Of a stretch of 64,000 nucleotides of DNA, positions 45,101-54,175 are shown piece by piece; the stretch's first letter is position 1, and every line of letters starts with the position of its first letter. The DNA lies in assembly GCA_022651005.1 (NCBI GenBank), contig JALCQD010000003.1, positions 310,001 through 374,000 of the forward strand, in the 5' to 3' direction. Origin of the DNA: Bifidobacteriaceae bacterium. GTDB taxonomy: Bacteria; Actinomycetota; Actinomycetes; Actinomycetales; Bifidobacteriaceae. A model generated the notes under the pieces. That model saw only the letters and a program-made list of their open reading frames with translations. It made no database searches and was not told where the DNA came from. A program made the position numbers and the translations under genes.

Positions 45101-48100
45101 CACAGGGAAAGCGGCAGATGTCAAGGTATACGAGCAGCTTGCAAAATCGCTTGATGCGAGTGGCAATCCTGAATTCTCAAGCACTCCCACGCAGATTTGG
45201 GGCACTGACGACGGTGATGCAGCCACCGAGCTTAACGTCGATCCGAAGGTCGTAGTCACGGCAGTTACCGATGCCACCACTGGAACCATGGGATACACCG
45301 TAAGCGGATGGAATTTCGCTGACAACTATGTGGGCAAGCACAAGGATGTCAAGTTCTTCGGCAAGCGTCTCATCGTTCGTTTTACCGAATCTGCAACCGA
45401 CAAGTTCCTTGGCGGCGCGGGCGTTCCGACGAATGAAACAGGGTCAAAGCACGATATCTCTGGCGCCTACGCCACGGACGGTTTTAACGGCAACGCTGCG
45501 TCGAGTGCGACTACGCTTGCTACCTTCCCCAGCGATAAGGCAAAGGTGAACGTCGATTTCACCACGATCGATTTCAAGACTCAGAATGGTAAGGGCTACG
45601 AGGGTGGTGTGCTGAATCTCGAGAAGCTGCTGACTGATGCAGGAGGGAATGCACTGACTTTCCCGGCGCTGAAGGATGGCAGTCACAACAACGACTTTGT
45701 GCAGGTCGACGTGTCACTGACGGCTTCGCGCTGGGATGATTCTTCTAAGAAGTGGGTGGGTGACTCCTCACAAGATGCGGCTCTTGTTTACTCCGCCGGT
45801 AAAACTCTCAACGCTGCTGACTATGTTCCCTCTGAGACTGCCAAGTGGGTGGGAAGCGACAACAGCCTCATTGACGACTCGACCATCACTATGGGGGCCG
45901 TGGATCTACAGTACACTGCGACGCTACATCTCGAGCCAGCTCCCGTGTTCGCTTTGGAGCCCGGTTCGATTCCGATGGGTTGGGCTGATACCACCACTGA
46001 ACCGAGCAATGCAACCAACGCGGATTCGTTCTCCAACGGGAAGGTTGTGGGTGCTCAGCTGGGGTCTGCTACGGCAACGGTTTACTCAGTGCTGCCGTGG
46101 GTGCAGTGGAATGACAGCCAAGTGGAACTGAAATCGGTGAACGACTTCACTGATAATCTCGCCTTCAACTCCTCGTCTCCGTGGCGTTGGAGCCGTGGCT
46201 ATGGTTCCTCCAATAAAGCGGCGGATAAGGTGCCTGACGATGGCGAGGGCCTCGTCGTTTCAGAAAAGGTCACAGCGGTACCGCAGTTCAATTTCGTGAA
46301 GGATCACGGCGACGAGCCTTCCAAGAATCCCGGTGATAATGTTAACGCGGACAATAAGGTCACTGACTTCGCGCCAACAGTGAACTCAGATTTCACTGTC
46401 ACCGTGCAGCTCACGGGAGTGGACTCCAAGAAGGTTCTCATCGCAAAGACCGCAAATTCCAAGACCGGGTCGGAACCGACAGGAGTCGCGCAGTCGCCGT
46501 CAAACAAGGCGCTTGATGTTGCCGACAGCCTCGAAAACGGGTATCCGGCAAAGACTGGCTACGATTTCCGTGTCTGGGTAGTCAACAACTTTGAAGACCC
46601 GGGATTCCCCACGACGTGCGTCACTTCAGGCGATATGTGCCTGGGCAAAGAAGTCAGCGATGTTAAGGTCGGCACTGACGGAAAGCGCACCGCAGTGGTG
46701 ACCCTGACAGCGTATCTCAAAGGCGACACGAGTGGCGCTGCTAACTCGAAGGCCAACAAATTCACGAAGCTTGCTGATTTTACTTCTGCGTACTTTGGAA
46801 CAGACGGAGATGCTACCAAGGTGAAGGTGTGGGAGCAAAGTGCAAGCAAGCTAGGGGACACGGTGGAGTTTCGCCGCAATCCTGTTCTGCTAAGCGACCC
46901 GAGTAGAGCACTTACCTCTACTCCTGCCTTGGCGTTATATAACGGCGATGCAGATAGTGCTGCTCTTCAGGTGCAGTCGACGCCGAGCGACAGTGGTAAT
47001 CCCGGCTTCAACATTCAGGGTTTTGACTACGCGGTGAATTACGTCGGTCAGCGCTCCGGTTCGAGCGATTTGGGCAAGCGCATTGTGATGCAATTTACGG
47101 AGACCGTTGATGACTGTTTCATCGGTGGTAAAGATGTTCCTACCAACGAGGAGCAGACTCCGGGTATCTATACGCAGCTTACGGCTTCGGGGCACTTCCC
47201 GGGCTCTGCTTTCACTGAAATCGCTGAGTTCGACAACCCTAAGGTAGACGTTCCGGCGGCAGCTGCATGCTTTACTGTGCGTGATGGCAAAGCGTATGAT
47301 CTCGGTGAACTGGATTTGCAGGAACTGCTGCGAAACGCAGATAACTCTGCAGCATTCTCCTTCTCCAAGATCGGCTCCACTGATCAGCAATACAACGACT
47401 TCGCTTCCACGACCTTCACCTTTACCAACGACACAGGCAAGGCTGTAGCGCATTACACCATCCCAAGCGCCACATCTGGAATGAGTGCCTCGTTCCAGTG
47501 GCTGGATGATTCCGCGAAGATTCAGGGCGCGGAGGATGTGACGTATACGGTCACTTCAGCTGTCACCCTGACAGGAGATACGGCGAGCTCCGTGTCTAAC
47601 TCGGACGAGGCGACTGTTTATGCCCTCGCTCCGCAGCTCACGGTGCAGGATTCTGCAACATCTCTTGGCCAGCAGGTTGCACTCACGAATAGTATCAGTG
47701 GCATGAGTTGGCGCTGGGTCGGTTCGGCCACGGAAGCAACTGCAACTGATGACGGAGCTCCCGCCAATGCGGCTGTTGTTTCTGAGAAGCCCACCGTTCA
47801 GAAGCTGAGCTACAGCCTCGTTCGAGGAACTACCCCTAGTGCGGGAACCACCGGCGGAACCATTGGCGCCACACTCACTCCGCAGAAGAACACTGACTTC
47901 AAGGCAGGCGTCACGCTGACGACAAAGAACTCAGTAAACGGCACCATGGTTCTGCCGTCGGATATTGATCAGTCGCTCATCATCAACACGAATGAGAATA
48001 CGCTCCTCACAAACGATGAGAAGGTAGCTACCATCTCCAACAACTTTGCGCAGGATGACGGTTATGACTTCCGCGTTTGGGTTACCGGAAAGATGCAGTC

Positions 48101-48221
48101 CTCTCTTCCGCTCACTGGCGGTATGGGAACCGGACGTATGTTCCTCGTCTTAGGCGGCATGATGGCTCTCGCAGCTGCGGCTGCTGTTACAATCCGTAAG
48201 ATCACTCTCATGCGCAAGTGA
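42117..48221 (+). CDS. Giant VWA-domain LPLTG surface adhesin
   Basis: A 2034-residue wall-anchored protein, probably a pilus-associated adhesin. Signal/TM at about 17-42. First VWA domain from about 100 with an intact MIDAS opening DIVLLLDTSSSLG and the later FTDGVPG. A second VWA-like domain starts near 650 with the altered DFSNT. Three copies of a beta module of about 135 residues (about 441-578, 976-1110, 1541-1680) end in patterns like NYVGxH...GKRLIVRFTET. Headers with C-x(n)-CLGK precede modules near 609 and 1507. Further beta domains follow, then LPLTGGMGTGR near 1997, a helix and RKITLMRK. ATG at 42117 follows GAGGGAG. The module set is shared with the protein at 49085. No catalytic domain is seen. 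Confidence 0.85.
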   Translation: MTRVAKRTQRGRKTVLRIVIMLVALACFIPFIVSSMNSAKASDSSSVVTPTDSTTPDGVSQGNGMYLGKSNAATEDQRGAQITLSQYASGGVTESTEKQATDIVLLLDTSSSLGADGLKTLKDSVSSYIDNIAQTVKGTDIDTRFSVIAFSGNTTNNTVSKATNSVVTFDAGKATDSQAVANAQTAVKNIPLGSSTFTGFGMQATFDALNAVKDDGHKKVVVLFTDGVPGIASNSADWYKIGNCSYNSGKSYSGAVVTDCGTGGYRDPVYQANLAIEYADMLKEQMGATVWSLGYFKTEADAIMSNDATSGGIHWSDRTWKGEAPVTKTLTTKVITDSPFGCAPYTYDPILGIAIIGSSPCTHTETTSETVENFNGSVATRRFLEAVSSDGDFTGAAHTDKLMTDATINNWAKSSGQYMMVASDAKDIAKMFTATQKVPNNTPDVVAGTKAIATDCASEYFDVPSDASNIKVYEESAKSVDADGNVTWSGDITPVDVVSSSEDGVHVDLMTGANGNSGIKVSGWDYSSNYVGAHLDGTFGKRLIVRFIETAKSGESGSLATNDTDNSVFTGDDGKELGAYPVPEPVDIVSEYDDSWIPDCDINDVQNNLCLGKDATATTNSSGHQRNADIAMSAYSTGSVVEKTEGTTKPVDAFFLLDFSNTPELGGAQAVDESTYIQKVIDSVAGGAEARLDITTYAGSGSAEGTTKNVLSLSDSEDSTKLGQAKTAFQDTSCPTKGACTGSAAPGGTNAQLGDAMTELATKISADTSGNPKLVVVIGPALGLGKYAWADSSTFAAGCSTGESTIPLYAASPCKASEDPLAQADTAISAAQTMKAAGARVLVYGGGSETDNAAEATGWTSVKRADIIGDYDGGNGTYATDALMVSRQAYELISSNAYGASKLGTFTNYQDSELSEDDLAGKNGAVAWVDTEETYGVHGYYYPSGLNDKEAQNYFVKSISTVVKPIEAEVTDRTDTPNVVDGVTLADYASAYFQTTGKAADVKVYEQLAKSLDASGNPEFSSTPTQIWGTDDGDAATELNVDPKVVVTAVTDATTGTMGYTVSGWNFADNYVGKHKDVKFFGKRLIVRFTESATDKFLGGAGVPTNETGSKHDISGAYATDGFNGNAASSATTLATFPSDKAKVNVDFTTIDFKTQNGKGYEGGVLNLEKLLTDAGGNALTFPALKDGSHNNDFVQVDVSLTASRWDDSSKKWVGDSSQDAALVYSAGKTLNAADYVPSETAKWVGSDNSLIDDSTITMGAVDLQYTATLHLEPAPVFALEPGSIPMGWADTTTEPSNATNADSFSNGKVVGAQLGSATATVYSVLPWVQWNDSQVELKSVNDFTDNLAFNSSSPWRWSRGYGSSNKAADKVPDDGEGLVVSEKVTAVPQFNFVKDHGDEPSKNPGDNVNADNKVTDFAPTVNSDFTVTVQLTGVDSKKVLIAKTANSKTGSEPTGVAQSPSNKALDVADSLENGYPAKTGYDFRVWVVNNFEDPGFPTTCVTSGDMCLGKEVSDVKVGTDGKRTAVVTLTAYLKGDTSGAANSKANKFTKLADFTSAYFGTDGDATKVKVWEQSASKLGDTVEFRRNPVLLSDPSRALTSTPALALYNGDADSAALQVQSTPSDSGNPGFNIQGFDYAVNYVGQRSGSSDLGKRIVMQFTETVDDCFIGGKDVPTNEEQTPGIYTQLTASGHFPGSAFTEIAEFDNPKVDVPAAAACFTVRDGKAYDLGELDLQELLRNADNSAAFSFSKIGSTDQQYNDFASTTFTFTNDTGKAVAHYTIPSATSGMSASFQWLDDSAKIQGAEDVTYTVTSAVTLTGDTASSVSNSDEATVYALAPQLTVQDSATSLGQQVALTNSISGMSWRWVGSATEATATDDGAPANAAVVSEKPTVQKLSYSLVRGTTPSAGTTGGTIGATLTPQKNTDFKAGVTLTTKNSVNGTMVLPSDIDQSLIINTNENTLLTNDEKVATISNNFAQDDGYDFRVWVTGKMQSSLPLTGGMGTGRMFLVLGGMMALAAAAAVTIRKITLMRK

Positions 48222-48274
48222 GTAACGATTACATATAAAGAACGAACCTGATACGTCGCGGTACTGCGAATAAG

Positions 48275-48334
48275 ACCGCACCTTCCTGTGCGGGACCGAA
48301 GAAATTCAGTTTCATTACAAGGAGGTGCGGTTTT
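48275..48334 (+). terminator. Terminator after the large adhesin, overlapping the next gene's ribosome site
   Basis: Arms 48275-48289 and 48317-48331 pair over 13 of 15 positions plus a wobble, followed by TTTTT. The 3' arm contains AAGGAGG, which is also the ribosome site for the HTH gene, so the hairpin could hide that site in transcripts that read through. Confidence 0.65.
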
Positions 48335-48762
48335 TGCGTCCCGATGCGAGAGTTCATTACGACGAGGAGTTCCGCAAGCAGGTGGTCGCCGAGCTGGAGG
48401 CGGGGCACGGCAAGCGTTATCTCTCCACCCTTTTTGAGGTCTCAACAGATGTGGCGCGCAATTGGGTGCGCACCTTTAAGGCCGCTGGTGCTGCCGGCAT
48501 CCTGAATATGGGGACACGCAGCAAAAAATATTCGTACGATACAAAGCTCGCGGCGGTGCGGGATCACATTGACGGTGGCATCAGCACGACGCAGGTTATG
48601 GCGAAGTATGCCATCGTGAGTCCTGCGTCGCTGGAACGTTGGTATAGGTTGTATCGCGAGGGTGGGATTGAGGCATTGAAGCCTCGACGAAACGGTCCCC
48701 GAAAATCGACAACGATCAAAAATTCTGAGGACAATAAGAAGGGAATTTCTCAAGAAGAATAG
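48334..48762 (+). CDS. Orphan IS3-type OrfA-like helix-turn-helix protein
   Basis: A 142-residue protein with two successive helix-turn-helix units: residues about 8-55 (YDEEFRKQVVAELEAGHGKR ... VARNWVRTF) and about 65-115 (DTKLAAVRDHIDGGISTTQV ... SLERWYRLYREGGIEALKPR). This is the layout of IS3/IS150-group OrfA transposase subunits. No OrfB (DDE) frame follows and no terminal inverted repeats are seen, so it is a remnant or a domesticated regulator. The start is uncertain: TTG at 48334 sits 8 nt after AAGGAGG, while GTG at 48325 overlaps that site. It lies between the two VWA adhesin genes. The tail after 115 is polar and charged. Confidence 0.65.
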   Translation: MRPDARVHYDEEFRKQVVAELEAGHGKRYLSTLFEVSTDVARNWVRTFKAAGAAGILNMGTRSKKYSYDTKLAAVRDHIDGGISTTQVMAKYAIVSPASLERWYRLYREGGIEALKPRRNGPRKSTTIKNSEDNKKGISQEE

Positions 48763-48767
48763 CCGAA

Positions 48768-48796
48768 TTGACTTGTTGACATGCCCCCGGTATAAA
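48768..48796 (+). promoter_or_regulatory. Sigma-70-type promoter upstream of the second VWA adhesin
   Basis: TTGACT (48768-48773), a 17-nt spacer and TATAAA (48791-48796). It lies 289 nt before the adhesin gene, so the transcript would have a leader of about 280 nt. No other gene is seen in this spacer. Confidence 0.7.
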
Positions 48797-49084
48797 TAAG
48801 CGTGAGTGAAATCAGAGAACGCTCAGCGGTTAAAAAAGAGAAAGAACCAGCCACAGTAGAGACGTGGTGATTCCAGTGCGCCAAATGCGTCGCGCTGTAT
48901 GGGGGAGGAGGGGCCATGGTACCCCAGAATATGAGGGCTCAAGAAACCCATAGCAGCCATTCACCATACGTTTTTTCTCCTTTTCCCAGACTTGCCCCAC
49001 GCCTGACTGGCGTTTTGAGTCGCTGATGATTCAACCGGACTGATAGTCGTTACTGGATTTCTGCCAGGGAAAATCGAGAAAAAT

Positions 49085-52000
49085 ATGAGAAGAATGCAGG
49101 CGTTTGAGAAAAGGCGTTCAGCAGCACCCGTGCGGGTGGCTGTGCGTAGTCTTGTATGCGCTTTTCTCGCAGTGGCGACTCTCGTAGCGTTTGTTTTTAT
49201 CTCTCCTATGTCGGGTGCGAAGGCCGATGACACCCTTGAAGATCCGACGAACGCCGACATTGCACAGGAAGCGCCCGCCGGAAACAAAAACGTGTATGTG
49301 AGCCAAAAGGTTGTTCCTGAGGAGGACAACCGTTCCGCTACGGTCACCACGAGCCAGTACGTGACGGGTGGCGTTGGCCAAGGCGATGCCATTGGCAGCG
49401 ATATTGTGCTGCTGCTTGATGTGAGTAACAGCATGAATAATGCGGGTGGCACGTCTACGACGTCAATGGCGGCCATGCAGGCAGCCGTCAATAACTTCAT
49501 TGATACGGTTCATAATCAGTCGGTAGATGGTGTTGACAATAAGGTGGCAGTCGTTGTATTCGCGGGCATCTTTCATGACAGCGTAATAGCGCCGACGAGG
49601 ACATTTCCGCTGTCTCCCGGCGGTGGCCAGACACCTGATGCAAACGCCCTCCAATCGATGGTTACGGGCGGTGCCGGTTCTCCAATGGAGACGATGAAGA
49701 GCCAGATTTCAGCACTTGCCATCCAGGAAACGGACATTATCGACACTAACTTCTATAAACGTTATGGAGATGGCTCATCGACAACTGATCCACTCTCCGG
49801 TGTTAAGACCACAAAGTACTTGGCTCCTGGAGCAGAGACGGAGACGGGCAACGGCGTTGAGAAAGCTTATGACATTCTCAAGGCTGCACACGCGCAAAAC
49901 AGTGATCGAAATCAGGAACTAGTCGTTTTCACTGATGGCCTTCCAGGCGTTGGAGAGTGGACTCAGCAAGGATGCTCCGCTGCCGCTCCGGCGACATGTA
50001 CAAAACCATCAAACAGTACCTATACTCCCGTGAGCGCGAATGGTGCAGACACAGCGGCCGAGGAATCATCTGATCCGCTTCTCCAGGCTAATACCGCAAT
50101 TCAGTATGCCAACAAGATTAAGAATGAGCTGTCGGCAACAGTTTTCGTTGCGCCTCTCATCATTCCTGCTACAAACAGTAAAACCAAGGAGATTAATAAG
50201 GACGAGTGGACCACCACCTCTCAATGGGACAACGATGCGGCGTGGGAAACAGCCGACATCACAAATCCCGCTGACAACACTGCGGATCCAGCCAAGCGGA
50301 ATGCCCTCACGAAACGCTTTGTGGAATTGATGTCGTCGAACACTCAATTCACAGATCCGGCCACGGCGTCGATGACGTCCGCAAAGAATGTCGACTGGAC
50401 CTTGGAGGAGAAAGATCCGGAGAGCGATTATCTACGCTTCGCAACATCGCCGGATGATCTGGCAGATATGTTTTCCAACATGATTCCCGATGTGAATAAG
50501 GCGGGGGTCAAGCTTGACGCTGGGGGAAAGATTGACACCTATCTCTCGAGTAATTTCCAGTTCCCCGAGGGCTTCAATGCCGCCACCGATATCCAGATAT
50601 GTGCCGAACCTGCCTCTGGTCTTAACAGTGACAACTCACCTAGTTTCGACAGATCGATAATCACGTGCGGTATTACCGATGTTTCCGCAACGGCTGTAAC
50701 TGATGCCAGCGGTCATTCTGGATTTGAAGTGACCGGATGGAATTTCGCAGACAACTATATTGGCACGCATCTTGATGACACGGGCAAGGCTGAGAGCGAC
50801 ACAAACTTCGGTTCTCGCCTCATCGTGAGATATCAGGTTGACGCCACTGACGACGCCGAGGGCGATGGCCTCGATATCACAGCCACAACGACGAATGCCG
50901 GTACCACTATCCCTCTCTCAAGCATTACGGAAAGCGGGAAGACGTACGCCACATATGCCCTCGCGACGATGAATGTCGATCCATTGGTCGACAACTCGTG
51001 GATTCCTGGGTGCGAGGTACGGCAATCCGGCTTGTGCTTGGGCAAAGACGTGACGAAAATCGATGACACTCATTTCACTGTGACGTTGAGCGCCTACGCA
51101 ACGGGATCGGTGAAGAACAACGTTGATACGGTTGACGATCCAACGGTCACGAATTCGCTGAACATTTCCGATTTCCCGACTGGATACTTCACGGTGCCCC
51201 AGAGCGTGAGCGACATTCACGTGTGGCAGCAGAAGGCCACTGGCCTCTCCGCTGACGATTCAACCCCGAAATTCTACGATCAACTCGATGAGTCTGCGCC
51301 TAATCTGGCCAGCGAGAAAGATGTTGACGTTTCCCTGCCGGGTATCGCTGCCACCGGTTACACAGGGACCGAGAAAATCTACGGTCCCGAGGTGTCCAAC
51401 TGGCCGCTGGCAACAAACTACGTGGGGCTGCATACTGATTCCGCGACTACGCAGAATTACGGCAAGCGGCTCATCATCCAGTTCACGGAAACGGTGCGGG
51501 GCACGTTCCTCGGCGGCGCCAAAGTTCCTACCAACTGGACTGATATGTCAGGCGTCACCAGCGACGCCCCTGGAAGCGCGGGAAAGTATCTGGCGAAATT
51601 CCCGCAGCAGGATCCTGTGAGTATTCCGTTGAAGCAGGACGCCTTCCAGCTCAGCGATGCGAAGGCTTACCTTGGTGGGAATTATGATTTCGATGGCATC
51701 GTGCGTGATGCGCAGGGTAAGGAGCTGACATTCCCTGATCATGCTGACGGAACGAAGGATGACGATTTCGTTAATATTCTGATCCTGCTCACATCCGTCC
51801 CTATCGATGAGAGCACACCGGGGCAGCCAGGTGGCAGTGGCACCTATCCAGTTATTGCCCAGTGGGAGCTCAATTCAGGAGATACAGAAGGCGCGGCGAG
51901 AATAACCTCGAACAAAGATGGTGTTATTCCAGTAGACAAAGATGGCTTTGTCCTCAGTAAGGCGTTTGCCGGTATCTCATCGATAGATAGTCCTATGTCC

Positions 52001-52648
52001 GTGAAGCCGCTCAATCTCGACCCCATCACCATTTACACCATGACGCCGCAGGTGAGCGTCAAGGACTCGGCAATCGACATTGGCAAATCCACAAAGCTCA
52101 GCAACAATGTCTCCTGGGAATGGGGCAATGCCACAAAGTCCGCCGACGATCTTGCCAAGCTACCCCTTGCCTCCGAAATTGTGACGGGAGCGAGCGGCAA
52201 AGATGGTAGCGTGGCTGACGTCTCCATCAACTGCGTACAAGGCGGGTGCACCAAAGTAACGGCCGATACGACGGCCTCGTTCTCACCTCTGACGAACGCA
52301 AACTTCACCGTAACTGACGTCACGCTCAAGAGCACGCGTGCGAACAGTGTCAAAGTTTCGGCGGCAAAAGCCGATGCGTTGACAGTGACGGCTGACCACA
52401 CCACGGTGAGTAATCCCGACAAAGAATCCTCTTTTGTCGATGACGCCGCGAGTTCGGTTACATCGGTCTTCGATCCCGAAGGTTCCGCCAACTTTACCGT
52501 TTATGTTCTTCCCGTGAAGTTGTCGGCGCTGCCGCTCACCGGTGGCATGGGGACGGGCCGTACGTTCCTGCTCGTCGCCGTCGCCATGGTGCTGGTCGCT
52601 GCAGTAACGGCAACGGCAGTCGTGGTGAATCGCCGACGTACGCGCTAA
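49085..52648 (+). CDS. VWA-domain LPLTG surface adhesin
   Basis: A 1187-residue wall-anchored protein related to the one at 42117. Signal/TM at about 18-45 (ends SGAKADD). VWA domain from about 105 with MIDAS DIVLLLDVSNSMN and FTDGLPG near 283. Then two copies of the shared beta module (about 475-610 with GWNFADNYIGTH; about 690-820 with ATNYVGLH and GKRLIIQFTET), separated by the header WIPGCEVRQSGLCLGKDV. A further beta domain near 860-990 corresponds to the region near 1144 of the larger protein. The sorting signal LPLTGGMGTGR lies near 1149, followed by a helix and NRRRTR. The next gene is a class C sortase, so it may be a pilus tip or wall-linked adhesin. Start: ATG at 49085; the ribosome site is weak, and ATG at 49094 is possible. 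Confidence 0.85.
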   Translation: MRRMQAFEKRRSAAPVRVAVRSLVCAFLAVATLVAFVFISPMSGAKADDTLEDPTNADIAQEAPAGNKNVYVSQKVVPEEDNRSATVTTSQYVTGGVGQGDAIGSDIVLLLDVSNSMNNAGGTSTTSMAAMQAAVNNFIDTVHNQSVDGVDNKVAVVVFAGIFHDSVIAPTRTFPLSPGGGQTPDANALQSMVTGGAGSPMETMKSQISALAIQETDIIDTNFYKRYGDGSSTTDPLSGVKTTKYLAPGAETETGNGVEKAYDILKAAHAQNSDRNQELVVFTDGLPGVGEWTQQGCSAAAPATCTKPSNSTYTPVSANGADTAAEESSDPLLQANTAIQYANKIKNELSATVFVAPLIIPATNSKTKEINKDEWTTTSQWDNDAAWETADITNPADNTADPAKRNALTKRFVELMSSNTQFTDPATASMTSAKNVDWTLEEKDPESDYLRFATSPDDLADMFSNMIPDVNKAGVKLDAGGKIDTYLSSNFQFPEGFNAATDIQICAEPASGLNSDNSPSFDRSIITCGITDVSATAVTDASGHSGFEVTGWNFADNYIGTHLDDTGKAESDTNFGSRLIVRYQVDATDDAEGDGLDITATTTNAGTTIPLSSITESGKTYATYALATMNVDPLVDNSWIPGCEVRQSGLCLGKDVTKIDDTHFTVTLSAYATGSVKNNVDTVDDPTVTNSLNISDFPTGYFTVPQSVSDIHVWQQKATGLSADDSTPKFYDQLDESAPNLASEKDVDVSLPGIAATGYTGTEKIYGPEVSNWPLATNYVGLHTDSATTQNYGKRLIIQFTETVRGTFLGGAKVPTNWTDMSGVTSDAPGSAGKYLAKFPQQDPVSIPLKQDAFQLSDAKAYLGGNYDFDGIVRDAQGKELTFPDHADGTKDDDFVNILILLTSVPIDESTPGQPGGSGTYPVIAQWELNSGDTEGAARITSNKDGVIPVDKDGFVLSKAFAGISSIDSPMSVKPLNLDPITIYTMTPQVSVKDSAIDIGKSTKLSNNVSWEWGNATKSADDLAKLPLASEIVTGASGKDGSVADVSINCVQGGCTKVTADTTASFSPLTNANFTVTDVTLKSTRANSVKVSAAKADALTVTADHTTVSNPDKESSFVDDAASSVTSVFDPEGSANFTVYVLPVKLSALPLTGGMGTGRTFLLVAVAMVLVAAVTATAVVVNRRRTR

Positions 52649-52784
52649 GACGTGAGTGGGATCCGATAATTCCCTGCCGCTGCCCCTGATTTCAGCTCCC
52701 CTCGATGTGGCGCGGCCGCGGTAGAATCTTAGAGTTGTGTCGTGAGAGAGACTGAGAGAAGGACCATAGAGAGGATCTGGATCA

Positions 52785-53846
52785 GTGACACGTGCGCGTA
52801 CGGACGAAGTATCGTCGGCAGGGGCAGGTATCGAGCCCGATGCCAAGGCGAGTGAGCCTGGTTTCGTGCCCACAATCTGGAATCGCGTCATCGACCCGGA
52901 CGGCACGCTTGCCGAACGCAATAGGCTGCGTCGCAAGGCTCTCCGCCGTTCTCATATCTTCGCCGTTATCGCAATTCTCATGATGCTCTCCGCCATTGGC
53001 GTGGGCGCGTGGCCCGCCTCGCAGTGGGTCATCAGCTCCAACTCCCAGGCACGTCTCGCCGCAGAGATCGCTGCCCGCGTTGAGGGCTGGCCGTACCCCA
53101 AGGCAGAGGACGCGCTGCGTGCGGCCCGCGAATACAACAAAAAGCTCGCGTCTCATCAGCAGTGGACTATGGGAGAGGTTGCCGATCCGTTCCTGACGGC
53201 GTCGGGCAAGACCACCGCTTCTGACTCTGAGACCACGGCGTCGGCGCAAGACAAGGAGTACCAATCCTTGCTGGATGCCGGCGACGGAGTCATGGGTTCC
53301 ATTCGCATTCCTAAAATTAGCGTGAACCTGCCCATCTACCATGGCACCTCGCAGGAGTCTCTCGAAAAGGGTGCAGGGCATCTCTACGGGAGCTCGTTGC
53401 CCGTGGGTGGCAAGTCGACGCACTCCGTGCTTACCGGTCACCGAGGTATGGTCTCGGCGCTCATGTTCACCCGCCTCGACGAGATGGTGGTGGGCGACGC
53501 TTTTTATATCAACGTGATGGGCGAGACGTACGGCTACAAGGTGGACCGTATTTCGGTCATTGAGCCGGACGACACCTCGAAGCTGCGCATTGTGAAGGGC
53601 GAGGACCGCATCACGCTCATGACGTGTACGCCTTATGGCGTCAACACGCAGCGCTTGCTGGTCTCGGGCGTGCGTGCCTCGATTCCTCTAGGCGTCCCCG
53701 AACCTGCCGCAGGCTTTGACTGGTGGATCATCGCGCTGGTGGCTGCGCTGCTCGTGCTGCTGTGGCTCATAGCCGCACTCACGTGGATTCGTCGCCACGG
53801 CCGGTGGATGCTGATGCGTCACGCCGGAGACCGAAGAGGATACTAA
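52785..53846 (+). CDS. Class C (pilin-specific) sortase
   Basis: A 353-residue membrane transpeptidase. A cytoplasmic basic N-terminus precedes a membrane helix at about 50-78. The sortase barrel (about 155-310) has the catalytic His in SVLTGHRGMVSALMFTRLD, Cys in ITLMTCTPYGVN and Arg in QRLLVSGVR. A second membrane helix at about 320-340 and a basic tail are typical of class C. The enzyme would join pilin subunits through LPLTG and a lysine. GTG at 52785 is preceded by AGAGGA. As the only sortase in the island it should serve both pilins and perhaps the adhesins. Anchoring of the LAATG pectinase probably needs a different (class E-like) sortase elsewhere. Confidence 0.93.
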   Translation: MTRARTDEVSSAGAGIEPDAKASEPGFVPTIWNRVIDPDGTLAERNRLRRKALRRSHIFAVIAILMMLSAIGVGAWPASQWVISSNSQARLAAEIAARVEGWPYPKAEDALRAAREYNKKLASHQQWTMGEVADPFLTASGKTTASDSETTASAQDKEYQSLLDAGDGVMGSIRIPKISVNLPIYHGTSQESLEKGAGHLYGSSLPVGGKSTHSVLTGHRGMVSALMFTRLDEMVVGDAFYINVMGETYGYKVDRISVIEPDDTSKLRIVKGEDRITLMTCTPYGVNTQRLLVSGVRASIPLGVPEPAAGFDWWIIALVAALLVLLWLIAALTWIRRHGRWMLMRHAGDRRGY

Positions 53847-53851
53847 AAACG

Positions 53852-53884
53852 GAATTGCGCCCATAAGGCGCAATTCTCTTATTT
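53852..53884 (+). terminator. Terminator after the sortase gene
   Basis: A perfect 10-bp stem (53852-53861 with 53867-53876) with a short loop, followed by TCTTATTT, immediately after the stop codon. Confidence 0.75.
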
Positions 53885-53940
53885 CCTGCTATTAACCTGT
53901 AGTACAAGCGCAATTCTCTTATTTCCTGCTATCAATCTGT
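53868..53940 (+). repeat. 33-bp direct repeat after the sortase gene
   Basis: 53868-53900 and 53908-53940 match at 31 of 33 positions and begin GCGCAATTCTCTTATTTCC. The first copy includes the 3' arm of the terminator. The remaining spacer to 54175 holds a CTATCGA/TCGATAG inverted repeat (54124-54130, 54143-54149) that may be an operator for the next gene. Confidence 0.75.
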
Positions 53941-54175
53941 CTCCTCGCCACGCCGCCCCCACTGCACAGAACCGCTGTCGTCTGGTGATTTTCCCTTCCC
54001 CACCTCCAAAAAGGTAGTGAAGGTCACATAAAATAGATTTTTTGTGTCCTCTTTTCTCCCCACATCTGCGAACGCTCTGATACGCTGGGAGCTGCGGTTT
54101 CGGACTTATGCGTTTGATGCCACCTATCGATTGGCGGTCCTGTCGATAGTTGTTTAGAAATGGAAGGCTTCAACG

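Noticed and set aside
48334..49084. Complete IS3 element around the OrfA-like gene
   Set aside because: No OrfB frame, no terminal inverted repeats and no target duplication could be seen.
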